Source: JAAYBF01 sp963716445 (lineage in GTDB: Bacteria; Actinomycetota; Thermoleophilia; Solirubrobacterales; Thermoleophilaceae). Taken from it: a DNA stretch of 64,000 nucleotides. The position numbers and the translations under genes are program-made. The DNA lies in contig OY970313.1 in assembly GCA_963716445.1 (NCBI GenBank), positions 1 through 64,000 on the forward strand, read 5' to 3'. Shown here in pieces: positions 33,422 through 41,681 of this stretch (positions within the stretch are counted from its first letter, which is position 1; the number at the start of each line of letters is the position of its first letter). Under the pieces are notes generated by a model. That model was not told the DNA's origin, searched no databases, and was given only the letters and a program-made list of their open reading frames with translations.

Positions 33422-35077
33422 CTAACGCCGGATCAGGCGCCCGGCGCGCGCGCCGACGGCGCCCGCGGCACGGATCAGCGAGCCGGCGACGGCCGCGCCG
33501 CCGGCCGCGGCCTGGGCGGCGTTGGCGCCGGGCCCGCCGTGGACGCCGCCGCCGGGATGTGCGGAAGAGGACGCGAGGTAGAGGTGGCGCACCGGGGTCT
33601 CGGACCTGCCGAGCCCCGGCGTCGGACGGAGGACGAGCTGCTGGTGGATCTGCGCCGTGCCGCCGTTGAGCGCCCCGCCGACGAGGTTGGGGTTCGCCCG
33701 CTCGAGCGCCGGAGGCGTCTGGACGTAGCGCGCGCGGATCAGCTCGCGGAAGCCGGGGGCGACGCGCTCCATCCGCCGCTCGATGCGATCGGCGAAGCGG
33801 TCGCCGTCGCCGCCCTCCCAGTCGCCCGCGAGCTCGCCGGCCCCGTCGCCCTCGACCTTCTGCGGCACGTGGGTGTAGGCCCAGGCGCACTCGCAGCCGG
33901 CCGGGGCGCGCGTCGGGTCCGCGGCGGCGTACTGGCCGACGACGAGGAACGGGTCGGCGGGGATCAGGTTGCGCAGCAGCTCCCCGGTCGAGGCGGTCAG
34001 CTCGTCGATTCCGTCGGCGACGTGCACGGTGCCGGCGCGTCGCGCGTCCCGCGCCGCCCAGGGGATCGGCGCGTCGAGCGCCCACTCGACCTTGACGGTG
34101 CCGTTGTCCCACTGGAAGCGGTCGAGGTCGCGGCGCAGCCCGGCGGGGACGTGCTCGGGGGCCAGCAGGCTCCCGTAGAGCGCCGGCGCGGACACGTCGG
34201 CGAGCACCGCACGCTTGGCCTCGATCGCCGTGCCGTCGGCGCAGCGGACCCCGCGGGCGCGACCGTCGCGCACGTCGATCGCCTCGACACGCGGTCCGCA
34301 GCGCAGCTCGCCCCCGGCCGCCTCGAGCCGCGCCACGAGGGCGTCGGTCAGGCGGCCGGCGCCGCCGCGCGGAAAGGGGAAGCCGAGCTGCTGGCCGACG
34401 CCGCAGAGCACCAGCCCGAACAGCGCGCTGCCGGCCATGTCGGGCGTCAGGTCGGCGTGCAGCGCGTTTCCGGCGAGCAGCCAGCCGCCACCCTCGCCGC
34501 GAAACCGCTCCTCGGCGACGCGGCGGACCGGCGCCAGGCCCCAGCGCGCGAAGCGGATCAGGTCGCCGCCCAGCGCCCTCGCGAGCCGCGCCGCCGGGGC
34601 GATCGGCGGAAACGGAGTGAACAGCGCGTCGAGGAAGGGCCCGCCGGCGCGCTGCCAGTCCGCGATCACGTCGCGCCAGCGGTCGCCGTCGCCGGACGCG
34701 AACCGCTCGAGCGAGGCGCACGTCTCGTCGATCTCGTTCGACAGCAGCGCGCAGCGGCCGTCGCCGTGGACGTGTGCGACGGCCGCCGGCATGCGGGTCC
34801 ACTCGAGGCCGTGGCGCTCGAGCTCCAGCGCCTGGATCCAGGGAGACGCGGCCGCGAGCGGATAGAAGGCGCTGTAGAGGTCGGAGACGAAGCCGGGCGC
34901 CGTCACCTCGGCGCTGCGCACGGCGCCCCCCGGCGTATCGGCCGCCTCGAGCACGACGACGTCCCAGCCGCGGTCGGCGAGCATGTTCGCGGCGACGAGT
35001 CCGTTCGGCCCGGACCCGATCACGACCGCGTCAGTGCGCACGGGCTCCGTCCACGTGGCACGAGTACCCCTCGCCAT
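33422..35077 (-). CDS. phytoene desaturase-like FAD-dependent oxidoreductase
   Basis: A 551-residue protein of the carotenoid desaturase/isomerase (CrtI-like) superfamily. The N-terminal FAD motif is AVVIGSGPNGLVAANMLADR followed by VVVLEAADTPGGAVRS. The C-terminal FAD-contact motif is LYLASSSAHPGGGVHGGPG. Substrate is unknown; actinobacteria have many such genes outside carotenoid clusters, and no crtB-like gene is nearby. Start ATG 35077; GTG 35041 is an alternative. Divergent from the SRPBCC gene at 35135 with a 57-base gap. Confidence 0.88.
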   Translation of the reverse strand: MARGTRATWTEPVRTDAVVIGSGPNGLVAANMLADRGWDVVVLEAADTPGGAVRSAEVTAPGFVSDLYSAFYPLAAASPWIQALELERHGLEWTRMPAAVAHVHGDGRCALLSNEIDETCASLERFASGDGDRWRDVIADWQRAGGPFLDALFTPFPPIAPAARLARALGGDLIRFARWGLAPVRRVAEERFRGEGGGWLLAGNALHADLTPDMAGSALFGLVLCGVGQQLGFPFPRGGAGRLTDALVARLEAAGGELRCGPRVEAIDVRDGRARGVRCADGTAIEAKRAVLADVSAPALYGSLLAPEHVPAGLRRDLDRFQWDNGTVKVEWALDAPIPWAARDARRAGTVHVADGIDELTASTGELLRNLIPADPFLVVGQYAAADPTRAPAGCECAWAYTHVPQKVEGDGAGELAGDWEGGDGDRFADRIERRMERVAPGFRELIRARYVQTPPALERANPNLVGGALNGGTAQIHQQLVLRPTPGLGRSETPVRHLYLASSSAHPGGGVHGGPGANAAQAAAGGAAVAGSLIRAAGAVGARAGRLIRR

Positions 35078-35134
35078 CCGGCGGAAACGCCGTGGTCCGT
35101 TTGACGGTCGGCCCGGCGGGTACCTCGCCCCGCG

Positions 35135-35569
35135 ATGGCACGGACCCAGCGGCGCATCGCCGCGTCCCCCGAGCGGATCTTCGAGGTCCTCGACGATCCG
35201 CAGTCCTACGGCTACTGGGTCGTCGGCTCGAAGGACGTCCGCGACGCCGACCCCGACTGGCCGTCGCCCGGATCCCGCTTCCACCACACCGTCGGCGTCG
35301 GCCCGCTGACCGTCAAGGACCACACGGTCGTCGAGGAGATCGCGCGCCCGCGGCGGATCCAGCTGCGTGCCAAGGCGCGCCCGCTCGGCACCGCGCGCGT
35401 CACGCTCGAGCTGGCGCCGGAGAACGGCCACACGCGCGTGACGATGACCGAGGACGCCGCCGACTCGCTGACCGCGTTCGTCTTCAACCCGCTGACGCAC
35501 CTGCTCGTCCGCGGGCGCAACGACAAGAGCCTCGAACGGCTCGCCGAGCTGGCCGAGCGCAAGCGCTGA
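35135..35569 (+). CDS. SRPBCC family protein
   Basis: A 144-residue SRPBCC-fold protein. The N-terminus RRIAASPERIFEVLDDPQSYGYWVVGS is the classic strand-helix start of the family. Alternating strands (RVTLELAPENGHTRVTMTED) follow, then a C-terminal helix after LTHLLVRGRN. ATG 35135. It lies head-to-head with the FAD oxidoreductase, so both may be controlled from the shared 57-base region. Third SRPBCC gene of the window. Confidence 0.8.
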   Translation: MARTQRRIAASPERIFEVLDDPQSYGYWVVGSKDVRDADPDWPSPGSRFHHTVGVGPLTVKDHTVVEEIARPRRIQLRAKARPLGTARVTLELAPENGHTRVTMTEDAADSLTAFVFNPLTHLLVRGRNDKSLERLAELAERKR

Positions 35570-35637
35570 GCGGGGCCTGGGGCCTCCGCTCGATGGCTCG
35601 CCGTTGCGTTTGCGGCCGATCAGGGAAGCTATAGCGA

Positions 35638-36366
35638 GTGGTCCGCCTGCCGAGCGAAGTCCGCGCCTGCCTGTTCGACATGGACGGCGTCCTGACGGAC
35701 ACCGCGAGCGTGCACGCCGAGGCGTGGAAGCGCACCTTCGACGAGCTCCTGCGCGAGCGTCTCGGCGACGACGCGCAGCCCTTCGACCTCGCTCGCGACT
35801 ACGGCGAGCACGTCGACGGCAAGCCGCGCGAGGCCGGCGTGCGCGACTTCCTCGCCTCGCGCGGGATCGAGCTGCCCGAGGGCGGTCCCGACGACCCGCC
35901 CGGCGCGGAGACCGTCTTCGGCGTCGGCAGCCGCAAGAACGAGCTCGTCCAGCGGCTGATCGACGAGCGCGGCGTCGACGTCTACGACGGCTCGGTCAGG
36001 TTCGTCGAGGCCGCGCGCGACGCCGGGCTGAAGACGGCGGTCGTCTCCTCGAGCGCCAACACCGAGCGGATCCTGAAGGCGGCGGGCATCGGCGATCTCT
36101 TCGACGCGCGCGTCGACGGGGTGACGCTCGCCGACGAGCGCCTCGACGGCAAGCCGGCGCCGGACTCGTTCCTGCGCGGCGCCGAGCTGGTCGGGGTGCC
36201 GGCCAACGCGGCAGCGGTCTTCGAGGACGCGCTGGCGGGAGTCGAGGCGGGACGCGCCGGCGGCTTCGCCGTCACCGTCGGCGTCGACCGTCACGGCCAG
36301 CCCGACGCGCTGCGCGAGCACGGCGCCGACGTCGTCGTCTCGGACCTCTCGGAGCTGCTGGCGTGA
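35638..36366 (+). CDS. pgmB: beta-phosphoglucomutase-type HAD phosphatase
   Basis: A 242-residue HAD-superfamily enzyme. Motif I is CLFDMDGVLTDTASVHAEAW (nucleophile Asp about 10 and second Asp 12, cap domain following). Motif II is VVSSSANTERIL, with lysine in GKPAPDSFLRGAELVG and acids in VFEDALAGVEAG. The GTG at 35638 is taken as start. The stop overlaps the GTG of the GH65 gene by 4 bases. With that phosphorylase it would turn the released beta-glucose 1-phosphate into glucose 6-phosphate. Confidence 0.92.
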   Translation: MVRLPSEVRACLFDMDGVLTDTASVHAEAWKRTFDELLRERLGDDAQPFDLARDYGEHVDGKPREAGVRDFLASRGIELPEGGPDDPPGAETVFGVGSRKNELVQRLIDERGVDVYDGSVRFVEAARDAGLKTAVVSSSANTERILKAAGIGDLFDARVDGVTLADERLDGKPAPDSFLRGAELVGVPANAAAVFEDALAGVEAGRAGGFAVTVGVDRHGQPDALREHGADVVVSDLSELLA

Positions 36367-38810
36367 GGGACCGCGAGTGCCACCCGGCCGAGCCGTGGGC
36401 GTTCGTCGAGCGCGGGATCGCGCTCGAGCGGCTGCCGCAGATGGAGTCGCTGTTCGCGCTCTCCAACGGCCACGTGGGCCTGCGCGGCAACCTCGACGAG
36501 GGCGAGCCGGTCGGCATCAGCGGCACCTACCTCAACGGCTTCTACGAGTCCTTCCCGCTCGAGTACGGCGAGCGCGGCTACGGCTTCGCCGAGGACGGAC
36601 AGGCGATCGTCAACGTGACCGACGGCAAGATCATCCGGCTGCAGGTCGAGGACGAGCCGCTCGACGTCCACCGCGGGACGGTCGAGCACCACGAGCGCCG
36701 GCTCGACTTCCGCAGCGGGATCCTCGAACGCGACCTGCAGTGGCGCACCGCGTCGGGACACGCGGTCAGGGTCAGGTCCAAGCGGCTCGTCTCGCTGTCG
36801 CTGCGCAGCGTCGTGGCGATCGACTACGAGGTGGAGGCAGTCGACAGCGAGGTGCGGATCGCCGTCCAGTCCAACCTGCAGACCAACCGCACGCACGTCC
36901 CGGAGGGCGACGACCCGCGCAAGGCGCGCACGCTCGGCGACGTGCTGGCGTCCAAGCTGTCGGTGCACCAGGAACTGCGCGCGGTGCTCGGCCACGTGAC
37001 CCACGCCTCCGGCCTCGCGATGGCCTCGGGCATGGACCACGTGATCGACTACGACGGCGACCTCGAGACGCTCACCCAGTCGGAGCCGAGCCTCGGCCGC
37101 GTGACGCTGTCGGCCGAGCTGCGCCCCGGCGAGAAGCTGCGGCTGGTGAAGTTCCTCTCCTACCACTGGTCGTCCCAGCAGAGCGTCGAGTGGCTGCGCG
37201 ACCAGGTCGACGCGAGCCTCGAGAGCGCGATCGCCGAGGGCTTCGACGGCCTGGCCAAGGAGCAGCGCCAGATGCTCGACCGCTACTGGCAGCGCGCCGA
37301 CATCGAGGTCGAGGGCGACCTCGAGCTGCAGCAGGCGCTGCGCTTCGCGATGTTCCACATCTACCAGTCGGCCGCGCGCAACGAGGGTCGCGCGATACCC
37401 GCGAAGGGACTGACCGGCACCGGCTACGACGGCCATGCCTTCTGGGACACCGAGACCTTCGTCCTGCCGGTCCTGACCTTCACGGCCCCGGCGACCGTCC
37501 GCCACGCGCTCGAGTGGCGTTACTCGATCCTCGACCAGGCGCGCGAGCGGGCACGCCAGCTCGACCTCGAGGGCGCCGCCTTCCCGTGGCGCACGATCCA
37601 CGGCGAGGAGTGCTCGGGCTACTGGCCGGCGGGCACCGCGGCGTTCCACGTCAACGCCGACATCGCCTCGGCGGTGCGCCGCTACATCGCGGTCACCGGC
37701 GACGAGGAGTTCGAGCGCGAGTTCGGCTGCGAGCTGCTCGTCGAGACCGCGCGGCTGTGGCAGAGCCTCGGCCACCACGACGAGTTCGGCGCGTTCCGGA
37801 TCGACGGCGTCACCGGACCGGACGAGTACTCCGCGCTGGTCGACAACAACGTCTTCACCAACCTGATGGCCCAGCAGAACCTCCAGGTCGCCGCGGAGTG
37901 CTGCGATCGCCACCCCGACGTCGCGGAGCGCCTCGGCGTCGGCCAGGGCGAGCGGACGGCCTGGCGGCGAGCCGCCGAGCGGATGCACGTCCCGTTCGAC
38001 GAGCGGCGCGGCATCCACCCCCAGGACGACGGCTTCCTCAACCACGACTCGTGGGACTTCGTCAACACGCCGCCGGAGCGCTACCCGCTGCTGCTGCACT
38101 ACCCGTACTTCCAGCTCTACCGCAAGCAGGTGGTCAAGCAGTCCGACCTCGTGCTGGCGATGCACGCCCGCGGCGACGCCTTCACGCTCGAGCAGAAGCT
38201 CGCCAACTTCGACTACTACGAGCCGCTCTCGGTGCGCGACTCGTCGCTGTCGGCGTCGACCCAGGCGGTGATCGCGGCGGAGGTCGGGCACCTCAGCCTC
38301 GCGCGCGACTACCTCTACGAGGCCTCGCACATGGACATCGGCGACCTCGAGAACAACACCGGCGACGGCGTCCACATGGCCTCGCTGGCCGGGGCCGTGA
38401 TCGCCACGATCGCCGGCTTCGGCGGCATGCGCGACCACTGGGGCAAGCTGCTGTTCAAGCCGCGGCTGCCCGAGGGGATCGACCGGATCTGCTTCGGCAT
38501 CGAAGTCCGCGGCACGCTGCTGCGCGTCGAGGTGCTGCGCGAGGAGGCCAGCTACCGCGTCGAGCGCGGCGACGGGATCCACCTCACGCACTGGGACGAG
38601 GCCGTCGACCTGACCGAGCGCCACGCCGCGACGCTGCCGATCCCGCCGGCGCCCGACCTGCCGCGCCCGTCGCAGCCGCCGGGGCGCGAGGCCGGGCGGG
38701 GGCGAATCTACGGCGAGCCGCCCGGGCAGCGCGGCGGCCGCGAGGCGAAGACCGGGCCCGGCCTCGAGGACCCGCGTCGCGAGACGGCCGAGGCGACGGG
38801 ATCTCCGTAG
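36363..38810 (+). CDS. glycoside hydrolase family 65 disaccharide phosphorylase
   Basis: An 815-residue GH65 enzyme (maltose, trehalose or kojibiose phosphorylase group). The N-terminal beta-sandwich has LFALSNGHVGLRGNLDEG and GTYLNGFYES. The (alpha/alpha)6 barrel has TGTGYDGHAFWDTETFVLP, and the general acid is in GVTGPDEYSALVDNN (Glu near 487). GTG start overlaps the mutase stop. It ends with a ~60-residue Gly/Pro/Arg-rich tail (after LPIPPAPDLPRP) that GH65 enzymes normally lack. The pgmB partner argues for inverting phosphorolysis yielding beta-glucose 1-phosphate. Which disaccharide is used cannot be told. Confidence 0.93.
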   Translation: MRDRECHPAEPWAFVERGIALERLPQMESLFALSNGHVGLRGNLDEGEPVGISGTYLNGFYESFPLEYGERGYGFAEDGQAIVNVTDGKIIRLQVEDEPLDVHRGTVEHHERRLDFRSGILERDLQWRTASGHAVRVRSKRLVSLSLRSVVAIDYEVEAVDSEVRIAVQSNLQTNRTHVPEGDDPRKARTLGDVLASKLSVHQELRAVLGHVTHASGLAMASGMDHVIDYDGDLETLTQSEPSLGRVTLSAELRPGEKLRLVKFLSYHWSSQQSVEWLRDQVDASLESAIAEGFDGLAKEQRQMLDRYWQRADIEVEGDLELQQALRFAMFHIYQSAARNEGRAIPAKGLTGTGYDGHAFWDTETFVLPVLTFTAPATVRHALEWRYSILDQARERARQLDLEGAAFPWRTIHGEECSGYWPAGTAAFHVNADIASAVRRYIAVTGDEEFEREFGCELLVETARLWQSLGHHDEFGAFRIDGVTGPDEYSALVDNNVFTNLMAQQNLQVAAECCDRHPDVAERLGVGQGERTAWRRAAERMHVPFDERRGIHPQDDGFLNHDSWDFVNTPPERYPLLLHYPYFQLYRKQVVKQSDLVLAMHARGDAFTLEQKLANFDYYEPLSVRDSSLSASTQAVIAAEVGHLSLARDYLYEASHMDIGDLENNTGDGVHMASLAGAVIATIAGFGGMRDHWGKLLFKPRLPEGIDRICFGIEVRGTLLRVEVLREEASYRVERGDGIHLTHWDEAVDLTERHAATLPIPPAPDLPRPSQPPGREAGRGRIYGEPPGQRGGREAKTGPGLEDPRRETAEATGSP

Positions 38811-38848
38811 GCGGGAGAGCGGAGCGCCGCGACGACGCGGCCGGCGCC

Positions 38849-39319
38849 GTGCACGAGCTGGTCTCGGCGCTCGACTACCCGATGTTCATCGTGACGGTCG
38901 CCGTGGCTGGCGAGCGGGCCGGCTGCCTGGTCGGCTTCACGACCCAGTGCAGCATCCGCCCGCCGCGCTTCCTGGTCTGCCTCTCGGACAAGAACCGGAC
39001 CTTCGAGGTCGCCCGCCGAGCCGAGCTGATGATCGTCCACCTCGTGCCGATCGAGGCGACCGAGCTGGCCACCCTGTTCGGCGGCCAGACCGGCGACGAC
39101 GTCGACAAGTTCGCCCACTGCGACTGGCGCCCGGGCCCCGGCGGCACACCGGTGCTCGAGCAGTGCCGCAACTGGTTCGCCGGCCGGATCCTCGACCGCT
39201 TCCCGGCCGGCGACCACCACGCGTTCCTGCTCGACCCGATCGAGGCCCACGGCGACGACAGCGAGCGGCCGTTCGAGTTCCACCGCGCGAGGCGCATCGA
39301 GCCTGGGCACGAGCCGTAG
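38849..39319 (+). CDS. flavin reductase-like domain protein
   Basis: A 156-residue protein of the flavin reductase-like/FMN-binding split-barrel family. Typical pieces are LVGFTTQCSIRPPRFLVCLS (FMN contact loop) and ELATLFGGQTGDDVDKF, followed by WFAGRILDRFPAGDHHAFLL. The only usable start in frame after the GH65 stop is GTG 38849, with a poor ribosome site, so the N-terminus may be mis-set. Such proteins supply reduced flavin to monooxygenases or bind FMN as sensors. Confidence 0.8.
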   Translation: MHELVSALDYPMFIVTVAVAGERAGCLVGFTTQCSIRPPRFLVCLSDKNRTFEVARRAELMIVHLVPIEATELATLFGGQTGDDVDKFAHCDWRPGPGGTPVLEQCRNWFAGRILDRFPAGDHHAFLLDPIEAHGDDSERPFEFHRARRIEPGHEP

Positions 39320-39441
39320 CGGCGCGTGGGTGCTGTGGGGCCGAGATCCTTTGGAGGTGGCGCTCCTGTGAGTCGTCCTTGAGGCGCGGGTTCGCGCTGA
39401 GGTGGCTGGGGCGATGTACACGTGAGCCAGCCGCGTCACGT

Positions 39442-39483
39442 GGCCCCTTGGCTGGGTAGGGCGGAAGGGAGCAGCTGGTGGCC
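39442..39483. repeat. left 42-bp inverted repeat arm
   Basis: Begins GGCCCCTTGGCTGGGTAGGG and ends GCTGGTGGCC. It matches the reverse complement of 39778-39819 at 36 of 42 positions by my alignment. The two arms enclose 294 bases, and the whole segment of 378 bases has the look of a non-autonomous mobile or palindromic element. No target-site duplication is seen outside the arms. Confidence 0.75.
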
Positions 39484-39533
39484 GGGATGTGGCTGTCGCT
39501 CGGCTCGTTTCGGGCACCCGGTGGAAGGTTTAG

Positions 39534-39747
39534 GGGGGTATTTCGCCCCCATTTTGGACTGAGTGGAAGTTTGATTGGGATCCAGCCCCGTCAAACTTCC
39601 ACTCGCTGAAAAACGGGCCCAAATGGGGCCAGCCGTGAGCGGGGATATTTGGCCGCCACTTTGGACTGAGTGGAAGTTTGATTGGGATCTAGCCCCGTCA
39701 AACTTCCACTCGTTGAAAGACGGGCCCAAATGGGCCCAGCCGTGAGC
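39534..39747. repeat. two tandem 107-bp units containing 44-nt hairpins (copies 2 and 3)
   Basis: Units 39534-39640 and 39641-39747 are nearly identical. Each contains a 44-nt hairpin (39561-39604 and 39668-39711) with a perfect 14-bp stem: GAGTGGAAGTTTGA on the left and TCAAACTTCCACTC on the right around a 16-base centre. The unit ends with GGGCCCAAAT palindromes and GCCGTGAGC. The centre differs by one base between units (GGATCC/GGATCT). The hairpin shares length and ends with the one at 8423. Confidence 0.9.
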
Positions 39748-39777
39748 CATGGCGGCGGGGGTTAGAGACCGCGATCC

Positions 39778-39819
39778 GGCCACCAGCCACTCCTCTCCTC
39801 CCTACCCAGCCAAGGGACC
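39778..39819. repeat. right 42-bp inverted repeat arm
   Basis: Begins GGCCACCAGCC and ends CCCAGCCAAGGGACC, the inverted partner of 39442-39483 (six mismatches). It is followed directly by GGTCCC, which with the arm end makes the palindrome GGGACCGGTCCC. Confidence 0.75.
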
Positions 39820-39835
39820 GGTCCCGCCGTTAGCC

Positions 39836-39909
39836 CAACTCCTACAGCGCCCCAACCACCCTCAGGGAGCGGTCCACAGCCAAGTCAACTCCTACAGCGC
39901 CCCAACCAC
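39836..39909. repeat. 24-bp direct repeat, period 50
   Basis: CAACTCCTACAGCGCCCCAA plus CCAC occurs exactly at 39836-39859 and 39886-39909. The 26 bases between are unrelated. It lies between the inverted-repeat segment and the M20 peptidase gene, about 100 bases upstream of its start, so it could be a pair of binding sites or a remnant of duplication. Confidence 0.8.
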
Positions 39910-40008
39910 GCCCAAAAGGGGACCCGCGAGCACCGCCGCGGGACAGGCGAGGTCAAGGAACCGGTCGGCGGCGGTCGACGCGTGCCGGGTGACCTATGGT
40001 CTCCCGCG

Positions 40009-41145
40009 ATGAACGCCTGGGTGGCGAGGGCAGCGGAGGAGATCGCGGCTCGCGCCGAGCGTGACCTCGAGGCGCTCGTCGCGGTGTCGTCGCCGTCGGG
40101 AGACGTCGAGGGCGCCGAGGAGTGCATCGCCGTTGTCGGCGCGCTGGCGCCGCCGGCGGCGGCGATCGAGCGCCGGCCCTGCTCCTCGCCAGGCCATGCC
40201 GACGACGTCGTGCTGCGGCTCGCGGGCGACGGCCGTGGCCGGCTGCTGCTGCTCGGCCATCTGGACACCGTCGTCGGGCACGACGACCACCGGCCACTGA
40301 CGCGCGACGGCGGGAGGCTCGTCGGCTCGGGGGCGGTCGACATGAAGGGCGGCGACGCGCTCGCGCTCGGAGTGCTGCGCGCGATCGCCGAGCGTGGCGC
40401 CGACTTCGCCGAGGTGGCCCTGCTGCTGGTCACCGACGAGGAGTGGCGCTCGGCGCCGTTCGCCCACGTCGGCGCCTTCGCCGGCTGGGACGCGTGCCTC
40501 TGCTTCGAGGCCGGCCAGCGCACCGCCGACGGCGGCGATGCGGTGATCGTCCGGCGCAAGGCGGCCGCCACGTTGCGGATCCGCGCCCACGGCCTCTCCG
40601 CGCACTCCGGCGCGGCGCCCGAGCGCGGACGCAACGCGCTGCTGGCGCTCGCCGCAGCGGCCCAGGCGGTCGCCGCGGCCGGCGATCCCGACGGCCCGGA
40701 CAGCCTCACGGCGGTCCCGACGATCCTCCAGTCCGGCGAGGCCTTCAACGTCGTGCCCGGCGACGGCGAGCTGTTCTGCGACCTGCGCTCCGACCGCACC
40801 GCCGCCTTCGACGAGGTTCGCGCTCTCCTGCCGGCGGCGGTCGACGGGGTGGAGCTGCACGCCGAGTTCGCCCGACTCTGGCCCGCGATGGACGCCCGCG
40901 ACGCGACCGCGCCGCTGCTCGCTGCGGCCGCCGAGCGGCTCGGCCGGCCGGTGATCGCGGCCGGCCGCGGCGGCGCCAGCGACGCCAGCCACTTCGCCCC
41001 CGCGATCCCCTTCACGATCGACGGCCTCGGGCCGCGCGGCGGCGGGGCGCACGCCCGCGAGGAGTACGTGCTCGCGGAGTCGCTGCGTCCCCGTGCGGAG
41101 GTCGCGCTGGCGATCGCCGACGCCGCGCTGGCCGCCGCGGGCTAG
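40009..41145 (+). CDS. M20 family metallopeptidase (ArgE/DapE-like)
   Basis: A 378-residue zinc peptidase/deacylase. First zinc histidine in LLLLGHLDTVVGHDD (near 84), bridging Asp in GSGAVDMKGGDAL (near 110), general-base Glu in VTDEEWRSAP (near 144), and the dimerisation domain between about 180 and 290. A final His-containing GGASDASHFAP is near the C-terminus. ATG 40009 is preferred over GTG 39982 in the same frame. Substrates in this family are N-acyl amino acids or dipeptides; the exact one is not evident. Confidence 0.88.
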   Translation: MNAWVARAAEEIAARAERDLEALVAVSSPSGDVEGAEECIAVVGALAPPAAAIERRPCSSPGHADDVVLRLAGDGRGRLLLLGHLDTVVGHDDHRPLTRDGGRLVGSGAVDMKGGDALALGVLRAIAERGADFAEVALLLVTDEEWRSAPFAHVGAFAGWDACLCFEAGQRTADGGDAVIVRRKAAATLRIRAHGLSAHSGAAPERGRNALLALAAAAQAVAAAGDPDGPDSLTAVPTILQSGEAFNVVPGDGELFCDLRSDRTAAFDEVRALLPAAVDGVELHAEFARLWPAMDARDATAPLLAAAAERLGRPVIAAGRGGASDASHFAPAIPFTIDGLGPRGGGAHAREEYVLAESLRPRAEVALAIADAALAAAG

Positions 41146-41211
41146 CAGGCGTTTTCGCCCCGCCGGGGCGGGGTAGCCGTCCCGGTGGGACCACTGGGAG
41201 GAGGCAGGCCG

Positions 41212-41613
41212 ATGCCCAAGACGACGTCGAGCGGAAAGCCGAAGCAGAGCGAGCTGCCTTCGACGATCAGGCGCTCGCCCGCGAAGGCGCAGCGAACGTT
41301 CGCCAAGGCTCACGACAGCGCCGTCGAGAGCTACGGCGAGGGCGAGCGGGCGCACCGGGTCGCCTACGCGGCGCTCAAGCACAGCTTCGAGAAGGTCGGT
41401 GGCCGCTGGGTTCCGAAGAAGCAGAAGGGACCCTCCGACCCCCGCGCGAAGAACCCCCGCGCGCGTGAGAACAGGGGCAAGACCTACGGCGGGGTCGACT
41501 TCGAGGGGCGCAGCAAGCAGGAGCTCTACGACCGCGCGCGCGAGCTCGGCATCGATGGCCGCTCGAGGCTGTCGAAGTCGCAGCTCGCGGACGCGATCGC
41601 GCGCAGGCAGTAG
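41212..41613 (+). CDS. ChaB family protein with C-terminal SAP/Rho-N-like motif
   Basis: A 133-residue, very basic protein. The N-terminal ~65 residues are a ChaB domain (SELPSTIRRSPAKAQRTFAKAHDSA ending in VGGRWVPKK, given here in parts). The C-terminal ~35 residues (SKQELYDRARELGIDG, then RSRLSKSQLADAIARRQ) form the helix-turn-helix-like unit seen in Rho N-terminal and SAP DNA-binding modules. ATG 41212 has a strong GGGAGGAGG ribosome site. ChaB was named for a cation transport regulator, but this two-domain form looks like a nucleic-acid-binding protein. Confidence 0.85.
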   Translation: MPKTTSSGKPKQSELPSTIRRSPAKAQRTFAKAHDSAVESYGEGERAHRVAYAALKHSFEKVGGRWVPKKQKGPSDPRAKNPRARENRGKTYGGVDFEGRSKQELYDRARELGIDGRSRLSKSQLADAIARRQ

Positions 41614-41681
41614 CCGGGCGCGAGACCCGGCGCGCGTTATCCTCGACCGATCGCCTGGAACCTCCACCAGATGGCCTCAAG

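Larger units (their letters stand above)
39320..40008. other. 689-bp non-coding region with nested repeats
   Basis: No convincing gene on either strand. It holds, from left to right, a 42-bp inverted repeat arm, two 107-bp tandem units each with a 44-nt hairpin and a GGGCCC-AAAT-GGGCCC-type palindrome, the second 42-bp arm, and a 24-bp direct repeat. GC is lower inside the tandem units, with AT-rich hairpin arms. Individual elements are listed separately. Confidence 0.8.
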
